43,758 bases of DNA, taken from NCBI GenBank assembly GCA_029880585.1, contig JAOUOC010000003.1:1-43758 (forward strand), given 5' to 3'. Source of the DNA: Gammaproteobacteria bacterium. GTDB taxonomy: Bacteria > Pseudomonadota > Gammaproteobacteria > Enterobacterales > Kangiellaceae. Position 1 is the first letter of the stretch. Each line of letters starts with the position of its first letter. The notes under the pieces are model-generated. The model worked only from the letters and a program-made list of their open reading frames with translations, did not search any database and was not told where the DNA came from. The translations under genes were made by a program, and so were the position numbers. This document shows, one piece after another, positions 9,713 through 18,448 of this stretch.

Positions 9713-10285
9713 TTAATTCCAACCTGAATTACGCTTTTTACCGCCCACTCGACCAAATAGCCAACCCAGAAAAATACCACCCAATGCTACCAAGCCACCA
9801 TTTCTAAAGGCATCACTTTGAAAACCACTTTCATAAATTTGCGCTTTTTCAACAGCCTGATTTAATTCAACTTCCTGACGGGTTAATTTAGCCAATAACT
9901 CCTGATTGCCACCTTTAAGTGGCGCGAGTTCCTCCAGTTGCTTTTCCAGATTGGAAACCTTCTCTTCATACTGCGCAGTTAAGGTTTTTATTTTTCTTTC
10001 CGCATCAGCCAAACGGTAATTATTTGTTGGCTCTCTGGTGACATATTTTTGTTCTATCCAGAAAATTTTATCCTGCTCATTTTTAACTCGAAAGTATCCT
10101 GCTTCATCATTGCTTTCAAGTACTTCAAGTCGTGTGCCTGGCGCTAATTTATATATCAGTCTGAATTCTTCTCCAGGACCACTTCTGGTCCATACCAATT
10201 GCTGCTGGTCATCAATATATACAGTTTGAGCAAAAAGGCCGGAAGATAAAAAAGCTGAAAAGATAAGAAGGAGTTTGGTTTTCAT
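9713..10285 (-). CDS. ygiM: YgiM-type SH3-domain protein (TIGR04211 family), signal peptide and C-terminal membrane anchor
   Basis: The 190-residue envelope protein has a signal peptide ending near LFAQ (about residues 1-19) and a bacterial SH3 domain at about 22-85 (VWTRSGPGEEFRLIYKLAPG, FWIEQKYV). A Glu/Lys/Leu-rich coiled coil follows (about 90-150), then one transmembrane helix (about 165-182, GLVALGGIFLGWLFGRVGG) with a basic C-terminus. This layout is that of E. coli YgiM, whose function is poorly defined; the SH3b domain suggests peptidoglycan or envelope protein binding. It is divergent from ygiF, its usual neighbour in E. coli, with a 182-base gap between them. No terminator separates it from putA 64 bases downstream. 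Confidence 0.92.
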   Translation of the reverse strand: MKTKLLLIFSAFLSSGLFAQTVYIDDQQQLVWTRSGPGEEFRLIYKLAPGTRLEVLESNDEAGYFRVKNEQDKIFWIEQKYVTREPTNNYRLADAERKIKTLTAQYEEKVSNLEKQLEELAPLKGGNQELLAKLTRQEVELNQAVEKAQIYESGFQSDAFRNGGLVALGGIFLGWLFGRVGGKKRNSGWN

Positions 10286-10467
10286 TGCAGGAAGGTCTCC
10301 GTTTAAAAACGCTATTGTACGAAATACTCAAGTTGATTAAAACTGCAAAGGATCATCTTTTTGATCAGAAACAATAAAAAGATTTTCTCATTGAATGTGA
10401 TCAAAGGGATGACAAAGGCTATAATCAATGCTTAAATAACAAGATAACTCATGCTCAAGGGGATAAT

Positions 10468-11976
10468 ATGTCCAGCGAACTGGAACTGAAACTCTCGGCA
10501 ACATCGAATAAACTTGAAAAAATAAAGGGCTTGTCTTTTCCTGGTGCTGAAACGCAATCAGACTGGGAAACGGACGAGTTGATTAATACTTACTACGATA
10601 CTTCAAATTTTAAGCTCTTTGATGCCAATATTGGTATGCGGATCCGTCAGAGTTCAAAAGGTTTTATTCAAACTGTTAAGGCTTCAGGAAAATCCATTGG
10701 TGGTTTGCATGAGCGTAATGAAGATGAATGCCTGCTCGAAGAGAACAAGCTTAATCCTGAACTCATCACCGAACCCTACCTGCAAATTCTGGTTGAAGAA
10801 GCTGAAGAAGAAGATGGTGGTTTTATTCCATGCTTTACCACCAATTTCGAACGCAGTACCTGCCTGTTAACTTTTTCCGATGATACTCAAATTGAAGTTG
10901 CTCTGGATATTGGAACAATTGAAGCTGGTGAGCAATCTTTACCCATCTGTGAAGTAGAACTGGAATTAAAACAGGGCAGTCCTGAGTACATTTTTGCTAT
11001 TGGACGATACCTTATCAAGGAACTCGATTTAACGCTTTGCAATGCCAGTAAGGCCAGACGCGGATATAGTCTCTGTGAAAACATTGCCCATAGCTACCGA
11101 CGTATGCATGTCGTGGAATTGAGTCAGGGTATTGAATCGGAAAAAGCCTTTGAACAAATTGCCTTTACAGGGCTTAGACACTGGCAATATCACGAGCTGT
11201 TTTTAAATCAGGAGCAGGCGCATTCTGCAATTTTGGAAATGTATCGTGCTTTGATTTATTTACATCACATGTATATTGTTTTTGGTGGATTAATTCCCCG
11301 ACAGGCTACTGATGATTTGCGTAATAACTGGGGCTGGCTGGCTGAAGCCATGAGACCTATTGTAGATGCCGCCAAACACAAGAGATATCTGGTTCATTAT
11401 TTAAAACAAAAAGCTGACTGGGATCTGGTTGATACCCAAAGAGAAAAAATTCAGTCAGAAACTGAAGAGGCCATCGAAGCTTTTAAAGAACTATTAGCAA
11501 CTCAAAGATACAATTTAATGATGCTTAATATGTCTCAATGGCTTTATTTTAAAGAATGGCGAAATTATATTCCTGAAAAACAACAAGAACAGCTAAAAAC
11601 CCCCATCATTGAATTTGCAAAAAAACAGCTCGAACATATTCTTAAAGATCTTAAACGTGAATTTTCAGATACCAGCACGCTTCAACCTCAGGATTATTTT
11701 CAATTAATTGCGAAAATAAGAAGAGCGCTGGACACCGGACTTTATTTTGGCGGTTTATTTGAAACTCAAAAAAGACAATCCTATCGTAAACAATGGTTGC
11801 ACTTGCTGGATGAAATACGCGATCTGCAGGTTAATCAGTACATCTACGGTCTACAACTGGAAAATCATGAAGAAGACGAATCATTGCAATGGCTGGAAAA
11901 CCGGAACAATCCAATACTTGAAGCTATTGGTGAAACAACCAAAGGGATTTTCAAATCAACACCCTATTGGAGTTGA
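10468..11976 (+). CDS. ygiF: Inorganic triphosphatase YgiF-like (CYTH + CHAD-like)
   Basis: The 502-residue protein has an N-terminal CYTH triphosphate tunnel domain (about 1-200). It shows the ExExK signature at residues 4-8 (ELELK) and alternating basic and acidic strand motifs (GMRIRQSS, ARRGYSLCE). The CYTH domain of E. coli YgiF hydrolyses inorganic triphosphate with Mg2+. The C-terminal half (about 215-500) is helical and sits where YgiF has its CHAD domain. The usual CHAD His/Arg signature is not obvious here (LHHMYIVFGGLIPR instead of a VHxxRVxxRR-like string), so polyphosphate binding is uncertain. The start ATG at 10468 has an AAGGGG ribosome site close upstream, and a TATAAT at 10420-10425 may be its -10. 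thpR starts 11 bases after the stop. Confidence 0.9.
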   Translation: MSSELELKLSATSNKLEKIKGLSFPGAETQSDWETDELINTYYDTSNFKLFDANIGMRIRQSSKGFIQTVKASGKSIGGLHERNEDECLLEENKLNPELITEPYLQILVEEAEEEDGGFIPCFTTNFERSTCLLTFSDDTQIEVALDIGTIEAGEQSLPICEVELELKQGSPEYIFAIGRYLIKELDLTLCNASKARRGYSLCENIAHSYRRMHVVELSQGIESEKAFEQIAFTGLRHWQYHELFLNQEQAHSAILEMYRALIYLHHMYIVFGGLIPRQATDDLRNNWGWLAEAMRPIVDAAKHKRYLVHYLKQKADWDLVDTQREKIQSETEEAIEAFKELLATQRYNLMMLNMSQWLYFKEWRNYIPEKQQEQLKTPIIEFAKKQLEHILKDLKREFSDTSTLQPQDYFQLIAKIRRALDTGLYFGGLFETQKRQSYRKQWLHLLDEIRDLQVNQYIYGLQLENHEEDESLQWLENRNNPILEAIGETTKGIFKSTPYWS

Positions 11977-11987
11977 TTGTTTCTATT

Positions 11988-12554
11988 ATGCCAAAGTTGC
12001 AAACCACCTCTCGCCTGTTTTTTGCAATTGACTTACCTGCATCGGTTAAAACTCGTCTGATGGATATTCAACATTCCATTTCCATTGATGAAGCCAGACT
12101 GGTTCAACCTGAAAACTTTCACATCACGCTGAGCTTTCTGGGCAAAGTGTATCAAGATCAAATGGATCAAATTCTCACCCATTTTACCGACTTAGAACTT
12201 GCTCCTTTTGAAGTCAAAACTGATCAATTGATTTTTTGGCCAGGCAGCAAGATTTTGGCTATCGGCATTGATGGCCAACAACAGCAATTACTTGCCTGTA
12301 AAAAACAAATTGAATATCAATTAAGTCAGTTGAACATATTTCAATATGATAAAAAGGATTTTGTGCCACATATCACCTTGTTTAGACAAGTCACACAAAT
12401 TGACAAATTACCCGAACTATCAACAATGAATATTACAGTTGATAGAATCAGCTTGATGGAATCTCGGCCTCATATTAGCAATCAGCAATATCAAACAGTA
12501 GAATCCTGGCGATTAATTAACAAAAGTGTAAAGCAGCAGTTATTGGGGAGATAA
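11988..12554 (+). CDS. thpR: RNA 2',3'-cyclic phosphodiesterase (2'-5' RNA ligase family)
   Basis: ThpR/LigT is a 2H phosphoesterase that opens 2',3'-cyclic phosphates on RNA ends and can join tRNA halves by 2'-5' bonds. Both catalytic HxTx motifs are intact: HITL at about 45-48 and HITL at about 128-131. The opening RLFFAIDLP is the family N-terminal strand. The ORF track starts at TTG 11967 inside ygiF; ATG 11988 fits the family better and gives 188 residues. It follows ygiF by 11 bases and precedes a broken DUF4440 gene by three, so the three form one plus-strand transcription unit. Confidence 0.9.
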   Translation: MPKLQTTSRLFFAIDLPASVKTRLMDIQHSISIDEARLVQPENFHITLSFLGKVYQDQMDQILTHFTDLELAPFEVKTDQLIFWPGSKILAIGIDGQQQQLLACKKQIEYQLSQLNIFQYDKKDFVPHITLFRQVTQIDKLPELSTMNITVDRISLMESRPHISNQQYQTVESWRLINKSVKQQLLGR

Positions 12555-12557
12555 TAA

Positions 12558-12943
12558 ATGGAAAAATTACTCGATACCCTTATTCAATTGGAAAATATTT
12601 AATCAACCCTAAAGTTAGGTCTTCTTATGAAGAATTAGATAAATATCTGTCTGATGATTTCATCGAAATAGCCAGTACCGGTGTTCAGTTTGATAAAGCT
12701 CATGCATTGTCACGAATTCCGCATGAAGTTTCACCTGATTTTTGGCAACAAGATTTTAGTCTTAATAAATTTAAGAATACTCTGGCACAACTCGTTTACA
12801 AAGCCGCAATCAAGCATCCCGATAGCGAAGAAATAAAATACTCTCGCAGAAGTTCAATCTGGCGGTTTAACGGAGATGTCTGGCAAATGATATTTCATCA
12901 GGGCACTCTATGCGAGCCTTTTGAAATTCACTCACCATCATAA
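12558..12943 (+). pseudogene. DUF4440 (NTF2-like) gene disrupted by a -1 frameshift
   Basis: From ATG 12558 the reading runs MEKLLDTLIQLENI and hits TAA after 14 codons. Adding one T to the ATATTTAATC run (about 12597-12604) restores a continuous frame (...LINPKVRSSYEELDKYLSDD...). This joins the ORF-track reading starting at 12707, giving about 129 residues in total. The restored protein matches the DUF4440/NTF2-like layout: early DDFIEIASTG, then SRRSSIWRFNGDVWQMIFHQGT at the end. The rest of the frame is intact, so the lesion is recent or a sequencing error in a short T run. It lies three bases after thpR and its end overlaps the convergent reductase gene by 16 bases. The 78-residue ORF from 12707 is unlikely to be the native product. 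Confidence 0.82.
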
Positions 12944-13494
12944 TATCGGGATTGATGCTCGATATCATATCGAGACTGCACAAAACCACTGGGGTATGAT
13001 TGAGAGCGAGTGAGTTTTAACTTGATATCATGGGAAAACTCGGCAAAAAGCGGAAGCCCCTTATTAATCAAAATAGGAATTTGAGTGATGATCAACTCAT
13101 CCATGACCCCGGCGCGAATAAAAGATTGAATGGTTTTTCCGCCATCAATGTAAATATGCTTGTATCCCCGACTTTGTAGATCAACTACCAACTCCTCAAC
13201 CTTACCGGAAAACAAAGAAATCTTGTCTTCAAAGGCAGAGGGAATCTGTTGCATTTTTTTCGACAGTACAATGACTCGCTTGTCGACATATGGCCACTGT
13301 GCAAAAGAAGCAACTTTTTCAAAAGTATTACGCCCCATTACAATGCAATCCATTGCCCGTAAAAACTTCTGATAACCATAATCTTCTGTGGATTCTTTAT
13401 CAGCACTGGCTTCGAGCCAATCCAGCTTACCATTTTCCCGAGCCAAAAAGCCATCCAGACTAACAGCGCAAAAAGCGATAAATTTGGTATTCAT
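12928..13494 (-). CDS. Dihydrofolate reductase-like (RibD C-terminal domain) family protein
   Basis: The 188-residue single-domain protein has the DHFR/RibD-C fold pattern: an N-terminal strand and loop FCAVSLDGFLA, a central IVMGRNTFEKV, and the NADPH-loop region HIYIDGGKTIQSFI. Strand motif DELIITQIPILINKGLPLF completes the domain. Relatives (YwjB/YyaP type) are NADPH-dependent reductases of unknown substrate; it is not the housekeeping FolA. The ATG at 13494 lies 20 bases after the stop of the OPT transporter gene, so co-transcription with that gene is likely. Its 3' end overlaps the frameshifted DUF4440 gene by 16 bases. Confidence 0.88.
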   Translation of the reverse strand: MNTKFIAFCAVSLDGFLARENGKLDWLEASADKESTEDYGYQKFLRAMDCIVMGRNTFEKVASFAQWPYVDKRVIVLSKKMQQIPSAFEDKISLFSGKVEELVVDLQSRGYKHIYIDGGKTIQSFIRAGVMDELIITQIPILINKGLPLFAEFSHDIKLKLTRSQSYPSGFVQSRYDIEHQSRYYDGE

Positions 13495-13514
13495 AAATTA
13501 AAACAACTTCCCTT

Positions 13515-15476
13515 TTACTTTTCTGCTGGCGTTTGTTTTATCTTGTTAAAGAACCAGCTTGCCAAAAGCACAAAGCCAATTAAGCCAGCCAACATGGCCA
13601 TCCACTCACTACCAGCCCATCCGGTACCAATACCCGAAGGTTTTGTTCCCTGAATGTAGGCCGTAGCCGCTATTGCAACGCCAAGTAGGCCTTCACCGCC
13701 AACAAAACCACTTCCGAGTAAAACACCGGTTTCACGGCGATTCTCAAGCTGTTTTTTATCAGCTGTTTTTCTTTCAAAATAATGTCGAATTAAACCACCG
13801 ATAAATATTGGTGTCATGGTTGAAACAGGTAAGTAAACGCCAACTGCAAAAGGCAAAGAAGGGATTTTAAACAATTCACAGACGACAGCTATAGCCACCC
13901 CTACACCCACTAATTCCCAAGGGAGATTTTGCTCAAGAACACCATCAATCACCAGTTTCATTAATGTTGCTTGAGGAGCAGGCAACTCTTTTGAACCAAA
14001 ACCATAGGTATCCGCCAATAATAGTACAGCCATACAAACAAAAGTTGCTGAAGTTAAAACGCCAATCAATTCTACAATTTGTTGTCTTTTAGGTGTCGCT
14101 CCAAGAAGATAACCTGTTTTCAGATCCTGTGAAGTATCGCCAGCAATAGAAGCTGCTATGGCAACCACACAACCAACAATCAAGGTTGCGGCCTTGCCAG
14201 TATCATCTGTCCAACCCATTAGCAAAAAGATTGAAGCCGTTGCCAACAATGCAGCAATTGTCATACCGCTGGTTGGATTGGATGTTACACCAACCAGACC
14301 GACTATTCTTGAGGCCACAGTCACAAAAAAGAAAGCAAAAACTGCAACACAGATAGCGGCAATAATACGAGTCTCCAGACTTCCAATTTGCCCAAAAGTT
14401 TGTGGTACAAAGGCCAGAACCAGTACCACTATAACAACACCAATGCCGACAACCTTAAGCGGCAAATCCAGACGAGTTCTTTCTGTGCTGGCATTGCTAT
14501 TTCCAATATGCTTTGCTGTCATTTTGAAACTTTCTATCATCATTGGAATGGTTCTTATCAAGGTGATAATGCCCGCAGCTGCCACTGCACCTGCACCAAT
14601 GTAACGCACATAACGCGTCCATATTTCGCTGGCCGACATATCCTTGATCAATTTAACTGTTTCAGGATACAAGGGAGCTGTCATACTGTCTCCCCAATAG
14701 GCAATAGCAGGAATGATAATCAAGGCTGACAATAGACCGCCGCCAACCATAATAGCCGCAATTCTTGGTCCCAAAATGTAACCCACACCAAACAGTGCTG
14801 CGGACAGATCCAGTCCGATATTAGCTTTTTTGATAAATGGTACATTAAATGAAATGTGGGCAGGAATTATCTTGACCCATGCGGTTAAAGTTTTGAATAA
14901 CGCCGCCACGCCCATACCATAGAAAATATATTTAGCCTTGTTACCACCCTCTTCATTGGCTACCAGCACTTCAGCGCAAGCAGTGCCTTCAGGATAGGGC
15001 AAATTACCATGCTCTTTTTCAATCAGGAATTGACGAAGCGGGATCATAAACAAGACACCGAGCAAACCACCACACATCGCCAACAGGGTCATTTGTAATA
15101 AGTCAGGTGCCATGCCCCACAAAAAAAGCGCAGGCAAGGTGAAGATCACGCCGCTGGCAACTGAACTGGATGCCGAACCGGTGGTCTGAGCAATGTTGGT
15201 TTCCAGAATTGAGCTTTTAATACCGGTTTTTGCCAGAATACGAAATACCGCAACAGCCATAACTGCAACAGGAATTGAAGTACTGATTGTCAAACCAACT
15301 TTAAGCCCCAAATAAGCATTGGCGGAGCCAAAAATGACACCAAACAAAACGCCAAGACCAATCGCCTTGAAAGTAAACTCCGTTAAACTTTGTTTACTGG
15401 AAACGTAAGGTTGATAGGTTTCACCATTTTCCAAAGCTCTGTATGCCTTGGGATCTAATCCTTTTTTCTGACTCAA
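13515..15476 (-). CDS. OPT family oligopeptide transporter
   Basis: This is an inner-membrane protein of 653 residues with about 15-16 hydrophobic segments. It has the OPT-family N-terminal motif region (FGSANAYLGLKVGLTISTSIP), the PYPEGTACAEVL segment, and GDTSQDLKTGYLLGATPKRQQ. Prokaryotic OPT proteins import small peptides or, in some groups, metal chelates, probably with protons; the substrate cannot be read from sequence. The start is TTG at 15476, decided by an AGGAG ribosome site six bases upstream. The RibD-C-like reductase follows 20 bases downstream on the same strand. Confidence 0.93.
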   Translation of the reverse strand: MSQKKGLDPKAYRALENGETYQPYVSSKQSLTEFTFKAIGLGVLFGVIFGSANAYLGLKVGLTISTSIPVAVMAVAVFRILAKTGIKSSILETNIAQTTGSASSSVASGVIFTLPALFLWGMAPDLLQMTLLAMCGGLLGVLFMIPLRQFLIEKEHGNLPYPEGTACAEVLVANEEGGNKAKYIFYGMGVAALFKTLTAWVKIIPAHISFNVPFIKKANIGLDLSAALFGVGYILGPRIAAIMVGGGLLSALIIIPAIAYWGDSMTAPLYPETVKLIKDMSASEIWTRYVRYIGAGAVAAAGIITLIRTIPMMIESFKMTAKHIGNSNASTERTRLDLPLKVVGIGVVIVVLVLAFVPQTFGQIGSLETRIIAAICVAVFAFFFVTVASRIVGLVGVTSNPTSGMTIAALLATASIFLLMGWTDDTGKAATLIVGCVVAIAASIAGDTSQDLKTGYLLGATPKRQQIVELIGVLTSATFVCMAVLLLADTYGFGSKELPAPQATLMKLVIDGVLEQNLPWELVGVGVAIAVVCELFKIPSLPFAVGVYLPVSTMTPIFIGGLIRHYFERKTADKKQLENRRETGVLLGSGFVGGEGLLGVAIAATAYIQGTKPSGIGTGWAGSEWMAMLAGLIGFVLLASWFFNKIKQTPAEK

Positions 15477-15581
15477 GAGAAACTCCTGCTATGCTTTGAT
15501 TTTTTAGTGTGTATTATTAAATACAGTCATCGCGCCGTTGTCAACTCAGTGTGAAGATTTACATCAATTTAACTGATTGGC

Positions 15582-15611
15582 TAGACAAGCCTTTTTTTAA
15601 CACCTTATAAT
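15582..15611 (+). promoter_or_regulatory. Predicted sigma70 promoter of ung
   Basis: TAGACA (15582-15587, five of six consensus bases) and a perfect TATAAT (15606-15611) are separated by 18 bases. Transcription would start near 15618. The upstream start codons of the ung ORF (TTG 15618, ATG 15624) would then have no leader, which supports ATG 15675 as the true start. Confidence 0.75.
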
Positions 15612-15674
15612 CTTCGTTTGCTAATGCAAAGCAAACAAGAGCAAAGAAAACAAACAATCCCTTTGAGTAAACTT

Positions 15675-16349
15675 ATGAATAAAAGCTGGACCGACATTCT
15701 GGGCAAGGAAAAACAGCAGGATTATTTTAAGCAAACTTTGCAATATGTTGCTGAAAGACGCTCAAAAGGAATTGTTGTCTATCCGCCTCATGATGAGGTA
15801 TTCAGTGCTTTTAAAATAACACCCTTTGATCAGGTAAAGGTCGTGATATTGGGACAAGATCCCTACCATGGACCTAATCAGGCGCATGGTTTGTGCTTTT
15901 CTGTTAAACCTGGCATACAACCGCCACCATCCCTTGTGAATATGTACAAAGAACTGGCTAATGATATAGAAGGCTTTAAAATTCCTGATCATGGCTATCT
16001 CATTTCCTGGGCGCAGCAAGGTGTTCTGCTACTCAATACCGTATTAACCGTAGAACAGGGGCAGGCTCACTCTCATAAACATTTAGGCTGGGAGGCATTC
16101 ACCGATAGAGTGATACAGGGCTTGAGTGATGAAAATCAGGATATTGTGTTTTTACTCTGGGGAAGTCATGCGCAAAAAAAAGGTGCCAGCATTGACACTA
16201 AAAAGCATATTGTATTGAAAGCGCCACACCCTTCACCGCTATCGGCTCATCGTGGTTTTTTGGGTTGCAAACATTTTTCCCTGACCAATCAAAAATTAAA
16301 GGAAAGAGGAAAAGTCCCCATCAATTGGCATTTACCTCAAAGTGTTTAA
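15675..16349 (+). CDS. ung: Uracil-DNA glycosylase
   Basis: Ung removes uracil from DNA to start base-excision repair. The water-activating motif GQDPYHG is at residues 60-66 (Asp62) and the DNA-intercalation loop [11 protein letters not shown] near 186-196, both intact. Length from ATG 15675 is 224 residues, against 229 in E. coli, and [18 protein letters not shown] aligns with the E. coli N-terminus. The ORF track begins 19 codons earlier at a TTG that coincides with the predicted transcription start, so I reject that extension. The last 29 bases overlap the end of convergent gluQ. Confidence 0.96.
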   Translation: MNKSWTDILGKEKQQDYFKQTLQYVAERRSKGIVVYPPHDEVFSAFKITPFDQVKVVILGQDPYHGPNQAHGLCFSVKPGIQPPPSLVNMYKELANDIEGFKIPDHGYLISWAQQGVLLLNTVLTVEQGQAHSHKHLGWEAFTDRVIQGLSDENQDIVFLLWGSHAQKKGASIDTKKHIVLKAPHPSPLSAHRGFLGCKHFSLTNQKLKERGKVPINWHLPQSV

Positions 16350-17262
16350 CCGATTGTTTAGGCACAGTATTGAGCTGCCAGTTTTGTAGTGCAGTTTTCA
16401 AAATTTCTTTTGGCGATATATGGTAATAACCTTCTTCGACTTTTTGTCCTAAATGTGCCAGCGCCTTGCAAAGATAATAACTGGCCTTATGGCTTTCTAT
16501 TGCTGGCGAGAATTTTGATTTACTTAACTTGTTACCATCTGCATCAACAACCAAAGGTAAATGATAATAACGAGGCGGCTGATGATTAAGAAGATGATAA
16601 AGGAAGTTCTGCCGTGGTGTTGAATCAAGAAGATCAGCGCCTCTTACCACATGATTAACGCCCTGGTCTATATCATCAATTACGACAGCCAGTTGATAAG
16701 CATGTAAGCCGTCTCGCCGTTTAACAATAAAATCTTCCAGATCAGCTGGCTGAGAAAAACAACAGGCACCTTTTATTTCATCATTAAAACTGGAAAAAGC
16801 ATCATTAAATTTAATGCGCATAGCTGCCAAAGGGTCTCTTATCTGACGATTTAAACAGAACTGATCGTATACACCCTGATTTCGCTGCTGAATTTGTTTT
16901 CGGCTACACTTACAATAATAAATTAACTTCTGTTGGTACAAGCTATCTATTGCCTGTTGATATGCAAGGTTTCGTTGACTTTGATACAGAATTTCTCCAT
17001 CCCATTCAAAACCAAAATTTTCCAGGGTTTGAATAATTTGTTTGGCTGCACCCTCCACCTCTCTCGGAGGATCTATATCTTCTATTCTGAGCAACCACTT
17101 TCCGTTGTTTTGTTTGGCAATAAGATAACTTCCCAAAGCGGCGATCAGTGAACCAAAATGCAGTTGCCCCGATGGTGATGGCGCAAACCGACCAATCCAG
17201 TTATTTTCACGCTTATTTTCTTTTGTAGTTGATATGAGAGAACTATCCATCATGTTAAACAT
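16321..17262 (-). CDS. gluQ: Glutamyl-Q tRNA(Asp) synthetase
   Basis: GluQ-RS attaches glutamate to the queuosine base of tRNA(Asp). It resembles the catalytic half of GluRS and lacks the anticodon-binding domain, consistent with 313 residues. Visible motifs are [16 protein letters not shown] (HIGH-type), the zinc ligands CKC and [15 protein letters not shown], and KLSKS as the KMSKS loop. The start is one of three nearby ATGs (17262, 17253, 17250). The gene lies downstream of dksA across an intrinsic terminator, the same arrangement known in enterobacteria, where gluQ is expressed by read-through. It overlaps ung tail-to-tail by 29 bases. Confidence 0.94.
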   Translation of the reverse strand: MFNMMDSSLISTTKENKRENNWIGRFAPSPSGQLHFGSLIAALGSYLIAKQNNGKWLLRIEDIDPPREVEGAAKQIIQTLENFGFEWDGEILYQSQRNLAYQQAIDSLYQQKLIYYCKCSRKQIQQRNQGVYDQFCLNRQIRDPLAAMRIKFNDAFSSFNDEIKGACCFSQPADLEDFIVKRRDGLHAYQLAVVIDDIDQGVNHVVRGADLLDSTPRQNFLYHLLNHQPPRYYHLPLVVDADGNKLSKSKFSPAIESHKASYYLCKALAHLGQKVEEGYYHISPKEILKTALQNWQLNTVPKQSVKHFEVNAN

Positions 17263-17302
17263 TCTTTTTCAACAAATTTTGAAAAATCATAGCAAGCCTT
17301 GC

Positions 17303-17335
17303 CATAAAATAAAACAGGCGCTCAATGGCGCCTGT
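17303..17335 (-). terminator. Intrinsic terminator between dksA and gluQ
   Basis: The perfect 8-bp stem ACAGGCGC/GCGCCTGT (17314-17321 with 17328-17335) and a 6-base loop are followed on the minus strand by TTTTATTTTAT. It sits 39 bases after the dksA stop and 51 bases before gluQ, so it would attenuate gluQ transcription from the dksA promoter. Confidence 0.9.
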
Positions 17336-17374
17336 CTACTCAGTGACTTTCCGATAAATGAGAAAGGTATCAGC

Positions 17375-17824
17375 CTATCGATTAATATGTCTCTCTTTTA
17401 TTTCATCCAGCGTTTTGCAATCAATGCACAATGTTGCAGTTGGTCTGGCTTCCAATCTGCGAATACCAATTTCGATACCGCAAGATTCACAATAACCATA
17501 TTCTTCATCATCAATAGAGTTGATCGATTTGGTGATTTTTTTGAGTAACTTTCTCTCTCTGTCACGCGCTCTCAACTCAAGGCTAAATTCTTCTTCCTGA
17601 CTTGCTCTATCAACAGGATCAGGAAAATTGGCAGCCTCATCTTTCATATGAGAAACCGTTCTGTCCACCTCTTCCATAAGCTGGATTTTCCATGCATCCA
17701 GAATTGAACGAAAATGCTTGAGTTGATCAGCATTCATGTACTCTTCGCCACGCTTTTCCTTGTAGGGCGCTATTCCCAGAGAGCCTAAAGTGGTCGCTGT
17801 ATTTGCCGATTTGTTATTTGGCAT
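17375..17824 (-). CDS. dksA: RNA polymerase-binding transcription factor DksA
   Basis: DksA enters the secondary channel of RNA polymerase and with ppGpp mediates the stringent response. The protein has 149 residues (E. coli 151). The coiled-coil tip motif DPVDRA and the four zinc-finger cysteines (YCESCG and LCIDCK) are intact, and most of the body (EEEFSLELRARDRERKLLKK, GIRRLEARPTA) is nearly identical to the enterobacterial protein. The ATG at 17824 has a GGAGAA ribosome site. A leader of about 100 bases separates it from a predicted promoter at 17931-17967. gluQ lies downstream behind a terminator. Confidence 0.98.
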   Translation of the reverse strand: MPNNKSANTATTLGSLGIAPYKEKRGEEYMNADQLKHFRSILDAWKIQLMEEVDRTVSHMKDEAANFPDPVDRASQEEEFSLELRARDRERKLLKKITKSINSIDDEEYGYCESCGIEIGIRRLEARPTATLCIDCKTLDEIKERHINR

Positions 17825-17930
17825 CTGCTTCTCCGCAATTTAACTAATTGAAATCAAAGGAGTTTGTTTTTAAATCCTGATTCAAAAATCAAACAAAAAT
17901 CAATTAAAGTCCGTGTTGACTTTTATTTTA

Positions 17931-17967
17931 GGCGCGGATATATATCACATACCTAAAACAAGAACAA
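17931..17967 (-). promoter_or_regulatory. Predicted dksA promoter with GC-rich discriminator
   Basis: On the minus strand TTGTTC (17967-17962), a 17-base spacer and TATATA (17944-17939) are followed almost at once by CCGCGCC (17937-17931). A G/C discriminator next to the -10 is the hallmark of promoters inhibited by DksA/ppGpp, so autoregulation is plausible. The hexamers themselves are only moderate matches. Confidence 0.5.
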
Positions 17968-17990
17968 TAATAAATTTATTTTTTTGTTTA

Positions 17991-18419
17991 CTACAGGCTG
18001 GTTGTCAATCCGGATTTTATCAAAACAGGCAGCAGATTTTGCCTGATTTTTTCAACTTTCTCAGCTTGATAACCAACCATTGGCAACTTGCCCCATATTG
18101 GCGCGGGCCAACAAGGATCGTTTTTATATCTCACCACATGATGTACATGCAGTTGCGGCACGAGATTTCCTATCGCCGCGATATTCAGTTTATCACCTTT
18201 AAAAAAATCAATAATGATCTTAGACAATATATCAGACTCTTGCCACAAGAGTTGCTGTTGATTTTGAGATAATTGATAAACTTCACTAATATCTGCTACT
18301 TCAGGCACCAGCGCAAACCAGGGAAATTGACTGTCATTCAGCAATAACAATCGTGACAACTCAAAAGATCCGAGCGTAATGCTATCTTTCTCAAGTTGTG
18401 GGTGTAAACTAAATTTCAT
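17991..18419 (-). CDS. HIT-domain protein
   Basis: The 142-residue (from ATG 18419) single-domain HIT (histidine triad) protein has its nucleotide-binding motif in LVPQLHVHHVVRYKNDPCWP. HIT proteins are nucleotidyl hydrolases or transferases; the gammaproteobacterial subfamily with the C-terminal WPAPIWG segment has no assigned substrate. The ORF track starts at 18458, inside the mrcB end. I prefer ATG 18419 because family members begin MxxSLHPQL, but ATG 18434 or 18458 is possible. It overlaps or abuts mrcB and is the last gene of the gspA-gspB-mrcB unit. The 166 bases between it and dksA hold the dksA promoter. Confidence 0.85.
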   Translation of the reverse strand: MKFSLHPQLEKDSITLGSFELSRLLLLNDSQFPWFALVPEVADISEVYQLSQNQQQLLWQESDILSKIIIDFFKGDKLNIAAIGNLVPQLHVHHVVRYKNDPCWPAPIWGKLPMVGYQAEKVEKIRQNLLPVLIKSGLTTSL

Positions 18420-18448
18420 GATGTTATTTTCCATCTCGTTAAACTGAA

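Noticed and set aside
10420-10425. TATAAT upstream of ygiF as a full promoter
   Set aside because: A plausible -10, but the nearest -35-like hexamer (TTGAAT at 10391) is 23 bases away; mentioned only in the gene entry.
14158-14604. 148-residue plus-strand ORF opposite the OPT transporter
   Set aside because: It is a shadow of a long hydrophobic gene; it has low-complexity Thr/Ala/Ile composition and no ribosome site.
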